In this document: positions 24,218 through 35,914 of the stretch, piece by piece
How the letters are laid out: each line of letters begins with the position of its first letter
How positions within the stretch are numbered: position 1 is the stretch's first letter
Source: Amoebophrya sp. A120
Taxonomy: Eukaryota; Sar; Dinophyceae; Syndiniales; Amoebophryaceae
Length of the DNA: 64,000 nucleotides
Assembly (NCBI GenBank): GCA_905178155.1
Contig: CAJINV010000003.1
Span: forward strand, 8,930,709 to 8,994,708
Reading direction: 5' to 3'
Program-made: the position numbers and the translations under genes
Notes under the pieces: model-generated
What the model saw: only the letters and a program-made list of their open reading frames with translations
Told to the model about the DNA's origin: nothing
Database searches by the model: none

Positions 24218-27105
24218 TCAGCTCGCCGAAGGTTCCGCTTCAGCAAACGTTCCGGCCGTGATAGCGGCTTGGTCTGCAGCCTCGTCTGGAAGATCGTCCT
24301 GCTCTTGGTCGACTGCACTTCCACTTAGGCTCAGCGGATAATTACTATTTTGCTGCTGCACTAAAGCTGAATTGGCGGTGGCAGCGACCGCAGGTGTGCT
24401 CCCCGCTGTTGCGCTGCCTGCCGACCCGCTATCATCTTCCCCCGAACTGCACAGTTTGCCAGTCGCGGCGGCTTTCAAGACTGCTTTCTCCGAGCTCAGG
24501 GTGGTGACTTTCTCCCTCAGCATCGGAATCTCCTGTTTGCACTTCTCAATCTGTGCTACGGATTCCTTGTTCAGCTCGGCCCAGCGCTCCCCGCACTTCT
24601 GCTGCTCCATGCTGTTCATTGCCGTTTGGCACGCGAGCACCTCCTTTCCCTTTTCGGCGAGCTCCGCCGATTTTTGCTTCTCGCACTGCGCGACGCCTTC
24701 CGTTTTCTCCAGTCGCGCCTTGGCTGCCGCCTGCTTCTCGATGGCCGCAATGTTTTCGGCCGCTGCCCGAGCGCTTTCCTCTTCCACCAGCGCAGCCTCC
24801 GCCTTCGCTTTCTGTCCGCTCATGTCGCGCAAATCATCCTGCGCTTGCGCGTGGGCCTTTTTCACCTTTCAAAAAGATTGAAGACAACACTTTTGGAAGC
24901 ACACAACTGCTCGAGATCGAGGAGCGACGCGATGCTGAAGATGAATTTCTTTGTTCATCGCACACAATCGTATGAGCTGCATAATTATCTCAAGGACGAG
25001 TCTGCATTTGCAACTTGCAAACTACCGTGCTTTGGAACGCACAGCTTCATCCTTGTCAACGCTTGAAGCTTTCCTTCACCACCTAATGTACGAAAAGTCT
25101 CGCAGTTCAGTGCATGATGAAGAACAAGTTGCAGATTTATACAACTGAAGAAGAAGCTTCTATCATAGCGCGCTTCTTACTTAGTTAAACGCTTCTTACT
25201 TAGTTACCTCGTCTAGTTGACGCTTGAGCGTTTCCGAGTCGGATTTTAGCAACATCTGTGTAAGGCGGGCGGCTTCAGCCTCCGCGGATTTGCGGGCGAC
25301 AATGTTCTGCGCAACGGATTCGCGTAGACTGACGACGTGCGTTTTGTACTGCCCAATTTTCGCTTTCAGTTGTTCGAACTTGTCCACTGCACGGGACTGG
25401 ATAGACTTCACCAACTCTTCCAGTTCCTTGTTTTTCCCGGTCAACTCGACCACCTGCTTCTCCTTCTCCTGCAGCTTCCCGCGCAGCACCGTCGTCGTTT
25501 GCTCCAGACTGAGAATGTGCGTTTTATCGGCCTCCTCCACCTTCTGGGCGCCCGTCTTGAGCCGGCGCACGTGCTCCACCAGGACGGCGTCCTTCTGCGT
25601 TAGGCTTGCCTGCAGACTCTGTACCTGGCTCCGCAGGCTCCGGATGGTCTCCTGAAGCTCCTTCGAAAACCGGGCTGATTCTTTCGCCTTTTCGGACAGC
25701 GTCCCGGCCTCCTGCTCGGCCTGGTTTTTGGCCGATTCCAGCCGATTCATGTGCTCCATGCGCTCCAGCAGCTCCTTGTTCTCCGACCGGATTTTTTCGT
25801 CCTCCACGATCGCCACCCGGTGCCCGATGTACTCCTTTTCGACCTGTGCCTCTTCCTCTGCAGTTTTTTTCACCGCCGCCTCCGCGACCTGCATGCGGCG
25901 GGTCAACACCGCCGTCTGGTTTGCAAAACTGCGCTGGGCCTCCGCAAACTCGGCACCGATGGTCGCTACCTGGTGCTGCAGCGCCTGGTTTTTCTCCTCC
26001 AGCTGCCGCTTGCTGGCTGACAAGTACTGGTGCTCGGTGAAAAACTGCCGCACCGTTTGCAGGTCAAACACCTGGCCCTGTACCTCGTTCTGCACTCGGT
26101 TCAGGTCCGCCTGCACACCGAGCAGCTGTTTATTTCCTGAAAATTTTCAACCAGCCCCAACATCCAGTTTGATGTCATGCAAGGCATGTAGTAAAAAATA
26201 AAAATTCTGCATTTTCATTTTGTCTATGCACGAAGTGGATCATGGGGATGGCTACTTTCTACGGAATACTGTTCCGCCGCGGACCCCAAAGACTTGCTGT
26301 CATCGTACAGCCGCTCGCCCATAGTCTTAGAAATCACCGCGTCGCCGCTCGTGTTCGCAGTCTCTTCCAGAGCGAGCATGTTGCCTGGAAAGCTTAAGCT
26401 GCCCGACAATGGTGCCGAAGCTCCTGTCGGTAGCCCAGCTGCACCTGCATCGCCGGTGTCGAGGGTAGTTACGCCTGGGGATGGAGGTGATGCAGCCTTT
26501 GCAGCGACATCTTCAAAGACCGAAGAACCAGTCGGCCCAGCAGCAGTTCCCGTTGTGGAGGTGTGGAGCTGGGGTGTGGGTGAGCTGGCGCCTGTGAAGA
26601 TCGGTGCTCTCGACGCATTGAGACTCCCAGTTAATAAGTTTGAATTGCGGACGAGGCGGTCATCCAGACCCAACCGAGCTACCGAGGTCGTGCTACTCTC
26701 TTGAATATCTTGTTGCAGGAAGCCCCGCTTGTTCACCGGAAGCTGGGTCGTGCTCCCGGAGGACTGACCCTCGAACGCCAGTGACAGTCGGCCTTGGTCG
26801 CGAGGGGCACCATCGCGCTCGTGCTTATAATTTATCGGCGGGGCTCCTCTTTCTCTGTTCTCTTCATTGACTTTAGTAGTTGCGTCACCGGTTATAAGTC
26901 TTCTTTCTACAGCGCCAGCAGCTGCAAGAGACCTCCTAATACCTCCGCTGGGTCCTCTGCCATAAGTAGAGGGAGAGCCAGCAAGCCGGTTTGACTGCTG
27001 ACCTTCCGCGCCAACATCCCGATGCTGGTTTGCCCAGGCTCGCCCCAAGAAAAAGGCCGGCCAAGCGGAGAACCAGAGGCAGAGGCGGCGACCTCCGATC
27101 TCCAT
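24218..27105 (-). CDS. Signal-peptide protein with extended coiled coil
   Basis: ATG at 27105. Exons 27105-26256, 26136-25208 and 24865-24218 join across two GT-AG introns with matching phase (808 residues). Residues 1-26 (MEIGGRRLCLWFSAWPAFFL..ANQ) look like a cleavable signal peptide. Residues 27-283 are Ser/Thr/Gly-rich and disordered. Exon 2 (residues about 285-593) is an almost unbroken coiled coil: QLEEKNQALQHQVATIG, ELLERMEHMNRLE, LQETIRSLRSQVQSLQ. It continues in exon 3 (AEAALVEEESARAAAEN) before a Ser/Ala/Gln tail. The composition is that of a secreted or organelle-lumen fibrous protein; in an alveolate, secretion into a parasite organelle is conceivable but not shown. No family recognised. 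Confidence 0.75.
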
Positions 27106-28031
27106 TACGAACGAAAGCGGAACGACCTACACCATCTTCGCTTGGAAATTTTTTACACGCGCAGGCGCAGGCGCACGAGACTCGCGCGCTGGCCAATTAC
27201 ACACTGATCATATTACCGCAGACCACACCGGTGTTGAGAAGAACGAAGAAAGCACTCGATGTGTAGAACTGTATTGTAGATAAAATTTTGGTCGGCCAAC
27301 CCCAACTGCAACCAAAACAGTGCCGAACATCGACAAACGACCTCGACATGGGCTGTGCGAGCTGACCGCTGCGAGCACCTCATGCCGGTGCACCGTAAGC
27401 ACTGTCACAAACTGCGACCAACACCAAATCTTCTGTTCTAAGTTCTGAGAAAGCTTTACCGGAGTATAAAGTATAATGTAAAGAAGTTGAGTGAATTCGC
27501 TACGCTGGTTTCAGGCGAAAAACAGAAAGCACGACGTATCTGCTGCTATTTTCGCTCATGCCTTGTCCTTCTTTTCTCTTTGCGAGCTGCCTATCTCTGA
27601 ACAGAGGGAGTGTCTCTGTGTCAGTGATGTGTGAAGCCAAATACTTGAGTTGCTAGGTGAAGCTACAAGATGTCCATGTATGGAGCGTCGCAGAGGAAGC
27701 GTTGTAAAAGTAAAAAGATCTTCATGCCGATGTAGTTGTCTGCAGGTTTCTGTTGCTTCAAGTAACAAAAACAGACATCGGACCGAAGCTAGTCCTATCG
27801 TTTATTTGTAGTTCAAGACAACAAATACAAAACGCAAAGGAGGTGAGTTGTTTGTTCTTTCGTGTACGAAGTACAGCTCATAATTATTGCCGTTTTTATT
27901 GAGAAAGTGAAAGCTACAGTCTTCAACTTCTGTCGTCAGTGTCAGTCAAGCTCCTCCCCGTATCCGATGATGGCGGAGAATACTTTCAAGAAGACAAAAT
28001 GTTAAAAATGACAGACACATCAACAGCTCCT
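27106..28031. other. Gene-free stretch
   Basis: AT-rich, nothing recognised on either strand. Confidence 0.5.
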
Positions 28032-31000
28032 TCACAGAGCAAATGCTTCAATAAGCGCCCGAATAAAAACAACTGCCACTAGCGGGAGCATCACGGAAAA
28101 GGTCGCAGCGGAATCCTTGGGACACTTGTCGACCCCATTTTTCTTGTCGCTGAAGAGCTCACATGCCTTTTCTTCGTCGTACTGTGCCCGAAGAACTTCG
28201 AATTGCAGATTGGCCTGCTCCTCGGCAAACTCTTCCTCCGAGAACGTTAGCATTGACAGCTGACCCACCGAGGAAAACCGTTGGAAATCCGCATCGTGGC
28301 GGAAGTCTGACTGTGGATTCGTTGTTGCCGCCTGCAGCCGTTCGTACAAATGCACCGCACTCACTTCTTTCGCGGTGCGGTTCGCTAGGATCTCAAAGTC
28401 CATCAGAATACCTTCATTTTTCGGTCGGGTTGTTGATAGCTACATCTTGTCTTCACAGTGGACAAGATTTTTTTTCCACTTCTTTTAGTTTCGTGCACGA
28501 GCCATGTATGCTGGCGATCTGCATCACCGTGATGCAGATCGCCAATTGTTTTATTGACAAAAAAATAAAGCTAAAAAAATTGTACCTTGTCCGACGTTAA
28601 GGACGTTTATTCGCATCAGCTGGCGATCGTAGGGGTCCTTGTCCATACAGAGAGGCATACCGTTCGGATCGCGCTGGTCCGGATTCGTCGTGGCGGAATA
28701 CGGAGGGTTGTTACAAAACAGCGTCCTTGCTATTGCTTGTTGTGCCACTGCAACAAATCTGGCGTTGTCGTGTTAGTCGCGTTTAAACAAGAACTAGAAC
28801 ATAGAAATGTAGTACCTATTCGCGGCTGAAGTGACGAGGGGGTCGATTCTGCCTCCCGCGCCCGTCAGTTGCGACGTGACACTCAAAGATCAGCTACAGC
28901 TAGTACCGAAAGCAATGCCGCTACTTCTGGCGCAGCTCCAGAAAAGAAACAGAAATCTCCAGTGCGCCCAAGGGGCCCAAGTAACAGTAGCAAGCATGAT
29001 CAAAAGCAAGCAATTAAAAAGGAGAGCACGGAAAGTGGTAGTGCTGGTATGTGTATCTTCTCTAACTCTATCTTCTAACGGATTACGGAACCAAGTACAG
29101 CATGAACATGATTTTCATTTTTTATCTTTGGCTGGAATCTAAAACGAACAACTTTCAATATTTTCAAATCAATGTACCCGCTGCTTGAGTCTGGGGGTGT
29201 GGTGGTTGTCCCAGAGGAAGTACTGACGACGACTGCGGGCGGGGGCGTGGTGGTCTCCAACGTTGTGGGGCTCACGGACATGATTTCGTTATAACTTCGC
29301 GGCATGTACAAACGCGCCCGAATGCGGCGGAAGGGGTCCTCGGTGCTGGGTGGGGCAACAGTGGTCGTTTTCTCCTGGTCCGCCCCTGCACACCCATTCC
29401 ACGAGAACTCGTCGTAGTCGAAGAACTGCGCGTCGATCTTCTCGTCGTTTGTCAGGTCCTTCCATAGCTTGCGATAGGTATCCGGTAACTCCGTCGAAGC
29501 CCCGCTCTGCTTGTCGTCCCACATCTGCTGGGTCCACCTGTAGAAGTTAGGCCACCGACAAAAGTAGAGCTGCCATCGTAATCGTCCTAATCTTGAACAA
29601 CGTACGCGCTTCTAGCGCTTGGATATCAACACTTCATCTTTATGTAGTTTATGCCGTCTACCACGCTGCTTACGCTGCATCAAAATAATCGCTCACAATC
29701 GAAACACTTGGCTTTGGACATGGTTCACCGCTTAGAGGATAAGCTAGCAAATCCAAAGACAAAGTGAAGCCATGGCAAAAAATGAAAAATACTGTATAGC
29801 TCAGCTGTAAGAAAATCATGCATAGGAAAACAGCCGTACCCGAGCTTCGCAAAGGTGCGCTGCACCCGCGGGCTGAGCAACTGCCACGGACCTTGATATT
29901 TCTGCTGAATGTAGTCATAGCGAAGCAAGCACGGGGTGTTTGGGCAGCGTGACCAAGTGTCTTCCCGATGACCTGGAGAGCAGTTGGTGAATGTAGATGC
30001 GCCTCAATGTAAAATCCGATTAATCAGAGCTTACTAGTACTCATTCACCCGCCGAAAAGCGTTTGTTCTCCCTTCGTATGCTAAGCATGGCATGAAGATA
30101 CACAAACATCATGAGGACAGGTAATGAAAAAATAGAAAGACGGGCACGGTGCAGGATCCGAAGTCCGCGGGTGGAGAATCCCCCGAGGCTAATTAGAGGA
30201 TCCGCAGGGGTGGAAATAACTACACTCCAGCAACTACACGACAAAGTTGAACGAGGAAAGCAAAAGACCTATAGAAGCGCCGTGAAACAGTTTTATCATA
30301 CCGTATTTTGACGCTATTTTCTGCAGTGCGGGTTCCAGTTCCTGCCATGTCCGGAAAAATGCGGCCGGGATAGGGCCGCCGTCATTCCAGGAGTCCGCCT
30401 GCCAACCAAGCTGCTCGAGGTGCACCTTTTGGAAGTCCGCAAATCGATTCCACTGCAGCGCCCGGAACTCCGTCGACCGAGTGGGTATCAGCTTCTTCTC
30501 CGCGTACAGCAGGCGAAAAATACACTCCTCTTCCGGGCATCCGTTCCACGTGTCCTCAGTGTACATTAAAAACTCCGCAGCTCCTTGCTCTGCCGTGGTC
30601 AGCTTGCTCCACTCCACGACAAATTTATCGGGGATGTCCTAATATGTTTGTTGTGGAGTACATCTTCAGGGAATTATAGTCACAAAAACCGTGGTGGAGA
30701 AAGTTTTAATCTATCGTGGTGCATCGAATTGCGATGTTTCTGTTACAATGGCCGTTTCGGTGCGTGAAACATGCCAGGGAAGCCACCAGGTCCACCAAAA
30801 AGAAAAAGTATCTCTATCTACATCTAGTTAAATCTATATGCAGTGAGCTGCTGTAGTACTCGTTGGTCCCATTGTTGTGGTGTATTGACGTAGTTGAGCG
30901 TGGTGTACGCTTCCTGCCTCTGCTTCGTCAGGTCCGTCCAACGATACTGAATGGTGGAGAATTGGCGGTGCAGGGGCGCCTCCAGGAATTCCCGCCACCG

Positions 31001-34000
31001 CATGCAGCTGTACCGAGGTCCGTCGGCACGGTAGACTCCTTGTTGCGCCAAAAACCGTGGCCAATTGCAGTGGTCCCGAATTCCGGGAATGTCGGCGTTC
31101 ATGTGCCATCCGTCGATGGTGTAGTGTAGCTTTCGAACCGCATCCCGCTGTCCGTCGCTCAACTCATCATAGCACATAAATTCGCTGGCCGGACACCACG
31201 GATACCACCATTGTTTGATCGCCGTGGTAACCTACATTTTTGAAGATGATAGATTCTTGAATGCAGAACATCACTTGCTCGACGAGCTAGCTCTTTTTTC
31301 TTTTTATACAGCTTTCATCGCCGCAGGACGACGTGGACATGGAAGAAGGCGACGACGAGCTCGAGCGTTGCAATTACTTCTACTTATATTTGTACACTTT
31401 TTTCGGCATGAAGTCCTCCTAAACTTCCTAACCATGTGGACCGACGTGGCAAACATTGCATCAAAGTAGTAGTGCTATACGTTCATTTCGTAAACGTCTT
31501 TGCTCGCGTCCCCGGCAAAAAGAGATATGCATTGCAAAAGTATAGCGGTAGTCGCCCGACAGGTTGTAACTGGATAAAGTAATAGGTGGGGCATGTGCAG
31601 CTTCCTGAAAACAGTTCGAAGAATAAGTAGACGCTGAGTAGATGAAAGTAGTGTTGCTCCAGGAGAGGCAGAGGCTGCGAGTGCGACTGCTGGCAGGGCA
31701 GATCAAGTAAGCGGCCTGAAGATGCAAGGAAAAGGCCACCAAGGTAAGTAGACCAAGACCAACCGTTCTTGCCGTTACCGTTTCGAGACGGTACAAAAAG
31801 GCCGGAGCACGAGCAGGAGCAGCGGCAGCATGCAGATCTACTACGCAACAGGAAGATCGGTAGTACGCAATTCTGTATCTATTTCTATACATCGACTACG
31901 ATATTACTTTTGCACAGGATAGTGGAGGTGAACCGACGATTTCCCCACGACGTTTCGTCCCAACCAAGACCCACGTTTACCATGCGCTTGGTGCCGTCCG
32001 TCGGGGACGTCATCTCGACAGCCTCCACTTTGTACTGGTCTTTCTCATCGGTTGTCAGAGCCGACCAGGTACCCCGAAGCTGGTACGAGGAATAGTAGGC
32101 TTTTCGTGGAAAATACAGCTGGCCCGGCACCCGGCTGTTCTGCCCGGCCCACATGCTGGCTCCCCTTTGCGTCCAGTCGCAAAACGTGTAAGCGTCCCGA
32201 AGAAAACGGGGCCCGCAGTGGCGAAACGCGTCGTCCGCTGTGTATCCCTCCAGATACGGGGCAATGTAGCAAATGTACCTGCAGAGGTGTTGACGTTCGC
32301 TGTGAAGATACACGCAGTATGAAAAACGACCGAAAGCCAAAGAAGGACAAAGATGATTCCGGTATCAACATGGGCAAAAAGTGTTGAGTGTGCAAACCAA
32401 CAACTCCAATTATAGAAGATCAAGATGAAAAAATGCTCATGAAAAGTTGCTGTAGTGAGTAAGTACTTGCGGCAGGGCGCGTTTCCTGTGGCCTCTTTGG
32501 TTAGCATTTTTACCCACAGATCGCAGACGTCGTGTTGGCATCCTGTGGGCCATGTTGTGTGAAACGGTTTCAGTTGGCAGTGGTTGCGGCACTCGTCATT
32601 CGCAAAATCGATGCCCTCGTAAATGACGAAGTTTGTGACCGCGTTTTTGCAGTCCTGGTCCAGATCCTCGAAGTCGATAGGCACCGGTGTGGCGTAGTCA
32701 CCTAGGTTGCTGCCCATGATCTGGGTCTTTTTGTATATGCGCGTGCTTGGCGGTTGCACCGGAAGGGTGAAGGTCGTATTCCGGATCACCGTCGCGTTCA
32801 CGGTCATTGGGTCGGCTAGTTGTAGGGTGCCAGCTTTTATTCTGCTGTAGATGCGAGTGCCCAAGAGGCCTTTGGGCATTAGCATGGCGCCCAAGAGCGC
32901 TGCCGCTTTGTTGTCGGGTGGCATCGGCGCGTGGCCGTCCATCCGCCTCTTGTGCATATCTCTCCTGTCGTCCACCAACCCTGCTGGAACCGAAGAGACT
33001 TTCCGCCACGGTGCGGGATCATGTAGTGCGGGCGCACTCGCGGTGCGTACATGGTCAGATAGAATTTTATCTCCGCTCGCGGGACGGTCGTGCAGCTGGA
33101 AGAAGAAGTTTCATTTCACTTACACTATCGCAAACGTTTATACTTTATTCCATCTGCTGCAATCCTTGGACATTGCCGCATCGAAATGTAAAAGTGATCT
33201 AGGAAGCGATGCCACGCACTGGCACTCTTCTATGTTATAGTTATGTATGCATATATTTGTTTTTTGGTGTTTCTGTTTCGTGCTTAGGCTTACCTGCTGC
33301 TGCTCCGGTGTAGGGGCGGACGCCTGATTCTCTAGAGCGTCCTGGTTTTTATTCGAGAGCCTGCAAATCTCTTTGGTGTCTCCGCGTGGGCACAGCTGCC
33401 TCATTGGTGGGGCTCGGGCTTTTGCTATCTTCACTGCGTTCCTTTCTATTGCGTGGCCAGCTCCTGTAACACTCATGGATGAGTCACCAGATGCAGGTAC
33501 GGCGGAAGTTTTTCGTCTGCTGCTCGAAGCTGAATATTTTGCATCCTTTTGATGCGCCATGGGTGGTGCATGTAGGTTTGCAGTTTCGTCAAGGGGGGAG
33601 CTCGAGCCGAGCGCGGTCCTTACTGCGTTATTTTCCGTAGCATCGAGGATTTCCGGGGCGGCACTGTGATCTGTGGCAGAAGCACGACTTCTTCGTCCTC
33701 GCTCGGTGTCTACTCCGCCGCCGCCACGCACGGAATCGTCCACGGAGCTCGCTTGTATTCTCTCGTCGTTGATGCTGTGCGCTCCTGCTGCAGATGCGCT
33801 GCTGCCTTTTGCGCTGCCGGTTGGCCTTGGTTCCGTTCCCCCGCCGCCTACCGACGCAACTCCACTGGTGCATAGCAGTACAGCTGCAGCCATGGTGGTG
33901 GTCCGTTTCGGGCAGGAGAAGACAGGAATTGTGTGCGTCTTTAGAAATTGGTGAATCGTCGTCCTTGCGCTTATTGTTTTGTGCGTTCTTCCTGACAAGC

Positions 34001-34751
34001 AAGGAACAATGTCGCACGTCTGCCGGTCATCAAGACCGCGAATTTTACTCGTCTGCGCCTCCTTACTCATAAATTGCTGAGGACAAGCTGCTGTCCTACT
34101 ACTCCTGCTTGCGCGGCCGGATTCCGTCCCCGGTGTTCTTCTTGATACTGTTGCAGGCGGCGCAAGGCTACGATCCTTTCCTTTGCTACTCGTTTCATTC
34201 CCCATGATCCGCTTCCGTTTTCTAATGCTGTGCTTCCTGTCGTTCGTGTCCTTGGTCAAAGACGTCGCGCTTTTGCTTTTACTGTAGCTAGTATTTTCAC
34301 CACCAGGTTGTAGATTGTGCAATTCTGTTTTCATCGTCGAGGACGTCGATGTCGCGTCGTTACTTTTTGAGTTCTGCAGCTTCTGCTTCTGTAGTGACAG
34401 GCAAGCCCGCGCTGTGTCCTTAATACAACTGTGCGGCGAGAGCGGTTGCGATCTAGTACTTCGTGCAATTGACGAAATTTGTTCTGGACTTTGCGCCGTT
34501 AGTAAAACCTTGTTATGTGCAGCTGCGGGTGTCGTCGGGGGGATCGAGCTCGACGTTGGTCCTGCTGCGAAGGGAAACGGACAAGAACTTGAAGACGACG
34601 GCGTTCTAGTTGGGGCATGTAGAGAGAAACAGCCATCAGGCCGTGGCCACGCAAAAGTGATTCTCCTCTTCGCAGCAATGGGCGGCATTGTACTCCTTTG
34701 CTCCGGCTCCACCTCGACGTCCTCCAACTCCGGCATATCTTTGGTGCCCAT
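28032..34751 (-). CDS. Multi-exon protein with W-L-A-LGY-W repeats and C-terminal membrane segment
   Basis: Exons 34751-33294, 33095-32467, 32278-31922, (unresolved piece about 31520-31240), 31231-30860, 30638-30302, 29972-29840, 29537-29224, 28747-28586 and 28411-28032. Apart from the unresolved piece, introns are GT-AG with matching phase, except one introner (31526-31921). The first exon (ATG 34751) is low-complexity. From the second exon on there are about nine to ten copies of a 25-30 residue unit, roughly W-x2-L-x(3-4)-[EQ]-x2-A-x2-L-x-[YW]-x4-W-[ND]. Examples are WTDLTKQRQEAYTTLNY...QQWD, WSKLTTAEQGAAEFLMYTED-TW and WQLLSPRVQRTFAKLG-WTQQMWD. Two introns cut the unit at the same LG|Y point. 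Several units carry paired Cys. The C-terminus ends in a hydrophobic segment (MLPLVAVVFIRALIEAFAL), suggesting a membrane or GPI anchor. I know of similar LGY/W repeats in algal and dinoflagellate proteins of unknown function. Confidence 0.75.
31526..31921. mobile_element. Introner, 396 bp, TTGCAAAAGT family
   Basis: Ends TATGCATTGCAAAAGTAT and TACTTTTGCACAGGATA. Flanks AGAGA and GTGGA agree at 3 of 5 positions. It follows the exon ending ..RRFTST of the W/LGY repeat gene. The short exon after it (about 31520-31480) does not join cleanly to the next one, so splicing here is unresolved. Confidence 0.55.
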
Positions 34752-35914
34752 GTGGTGCGCTGATTCGTTCTGGCCAATCCGTCGCGTCTATCTGCAACGA
34801 GGGTGTGAGAACTCGTGCCACCAGAGAAACTTTACCGGGTCACGCATGGTTATTTCCGCTTCTATTTTTATCTTCTTTTTCAATCGAATTATTAGGGGGA
34901 AATGCGATTGCAATGGGTCAAGCTCAAACAATAAACCTAAAACGGGGTAAGGGTTGTACATGTATGTTCGTTCTATATCTTCGGCGTGCAGGAGCAAGAA
35001 TCACTGAATTGCTGGAGTGGTTGTGATATGGATGCTGATCGAACCGCGCTCCCTCTAACGAAGAGATGAAAGCTATCCACTCTGCAAGAATACATGGACG
35101 ATGCTAGCGATTCTAACTGTAACTACAAAATAGGCTGACCTTTTTTGGTGGACGCTCTCACTCCGAGTCTAGTATGTAAGTCGATGACGATGATGACAAG
35201 GACACATGACAATATGCCAACCATCAAACAAGTAGCCACGATAGCGATTGCAAAATATATTCCCTCATCCTCTTCTCATATGCCCTCAGCCTCCACTCGT
35301 CTTTCGCACGTGCCTTTTCATACACATTGCTTTCGACTCAACAAGAACAACACACGACACAAGGACGGCCGCAGACCTCCTAGCGCTCGATCTTCCTCGC
35401 TCTCGAATCTCGATGATATTCTCACTAGCTCGCTCTTTTATTCATAGCGATAGCATGTCAGAGGCAAAGCGGAATCTACAATCAGGCTGAAGCAGCTGCG
35501 CTGAACTGACAATAAAGATTCTACTGGTCCCGTTTCATGATGATTGGAGCGCAGAAAAAGTAAAAGAACAGTCATGCGTTTATCACAATCCCACGGAGAT
35601 AAGAAGTAGAGCCCTGCGGTCACGCAAGATGAGGAGGACGACCATCGTCGTTCTCGTCGTAGACCTTTTTGTCTTTCATTGTGTACTACCAATGACGTTG
35701 ATAGGCGCAGGGAAAATCTTGTTGCCGCGTTTGGCTTTGGCACGTTCGCAAAAGATGCTACGGAGGCAGGACCGAGATAGAGACTCAATCATAGAGCGCA
35801 ATCCATCGTGATCCACCTTTTGCTTGGCGTAATAAGGCGTGTCCAAACGGGACAGTATGCATGTATAATTTTGGTGACGCCGCCGGTAACTGACTCGCAC
35901 CCATCGATGCTTCT
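34752..35914. other. Gene-free stretch, 1.2 kb
   Basis: No convincing coding frame. It separates the 3' end of the COPI/ACBP fusion gene from the start of the W/LGY repeat gene. Confidence 0.45.
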
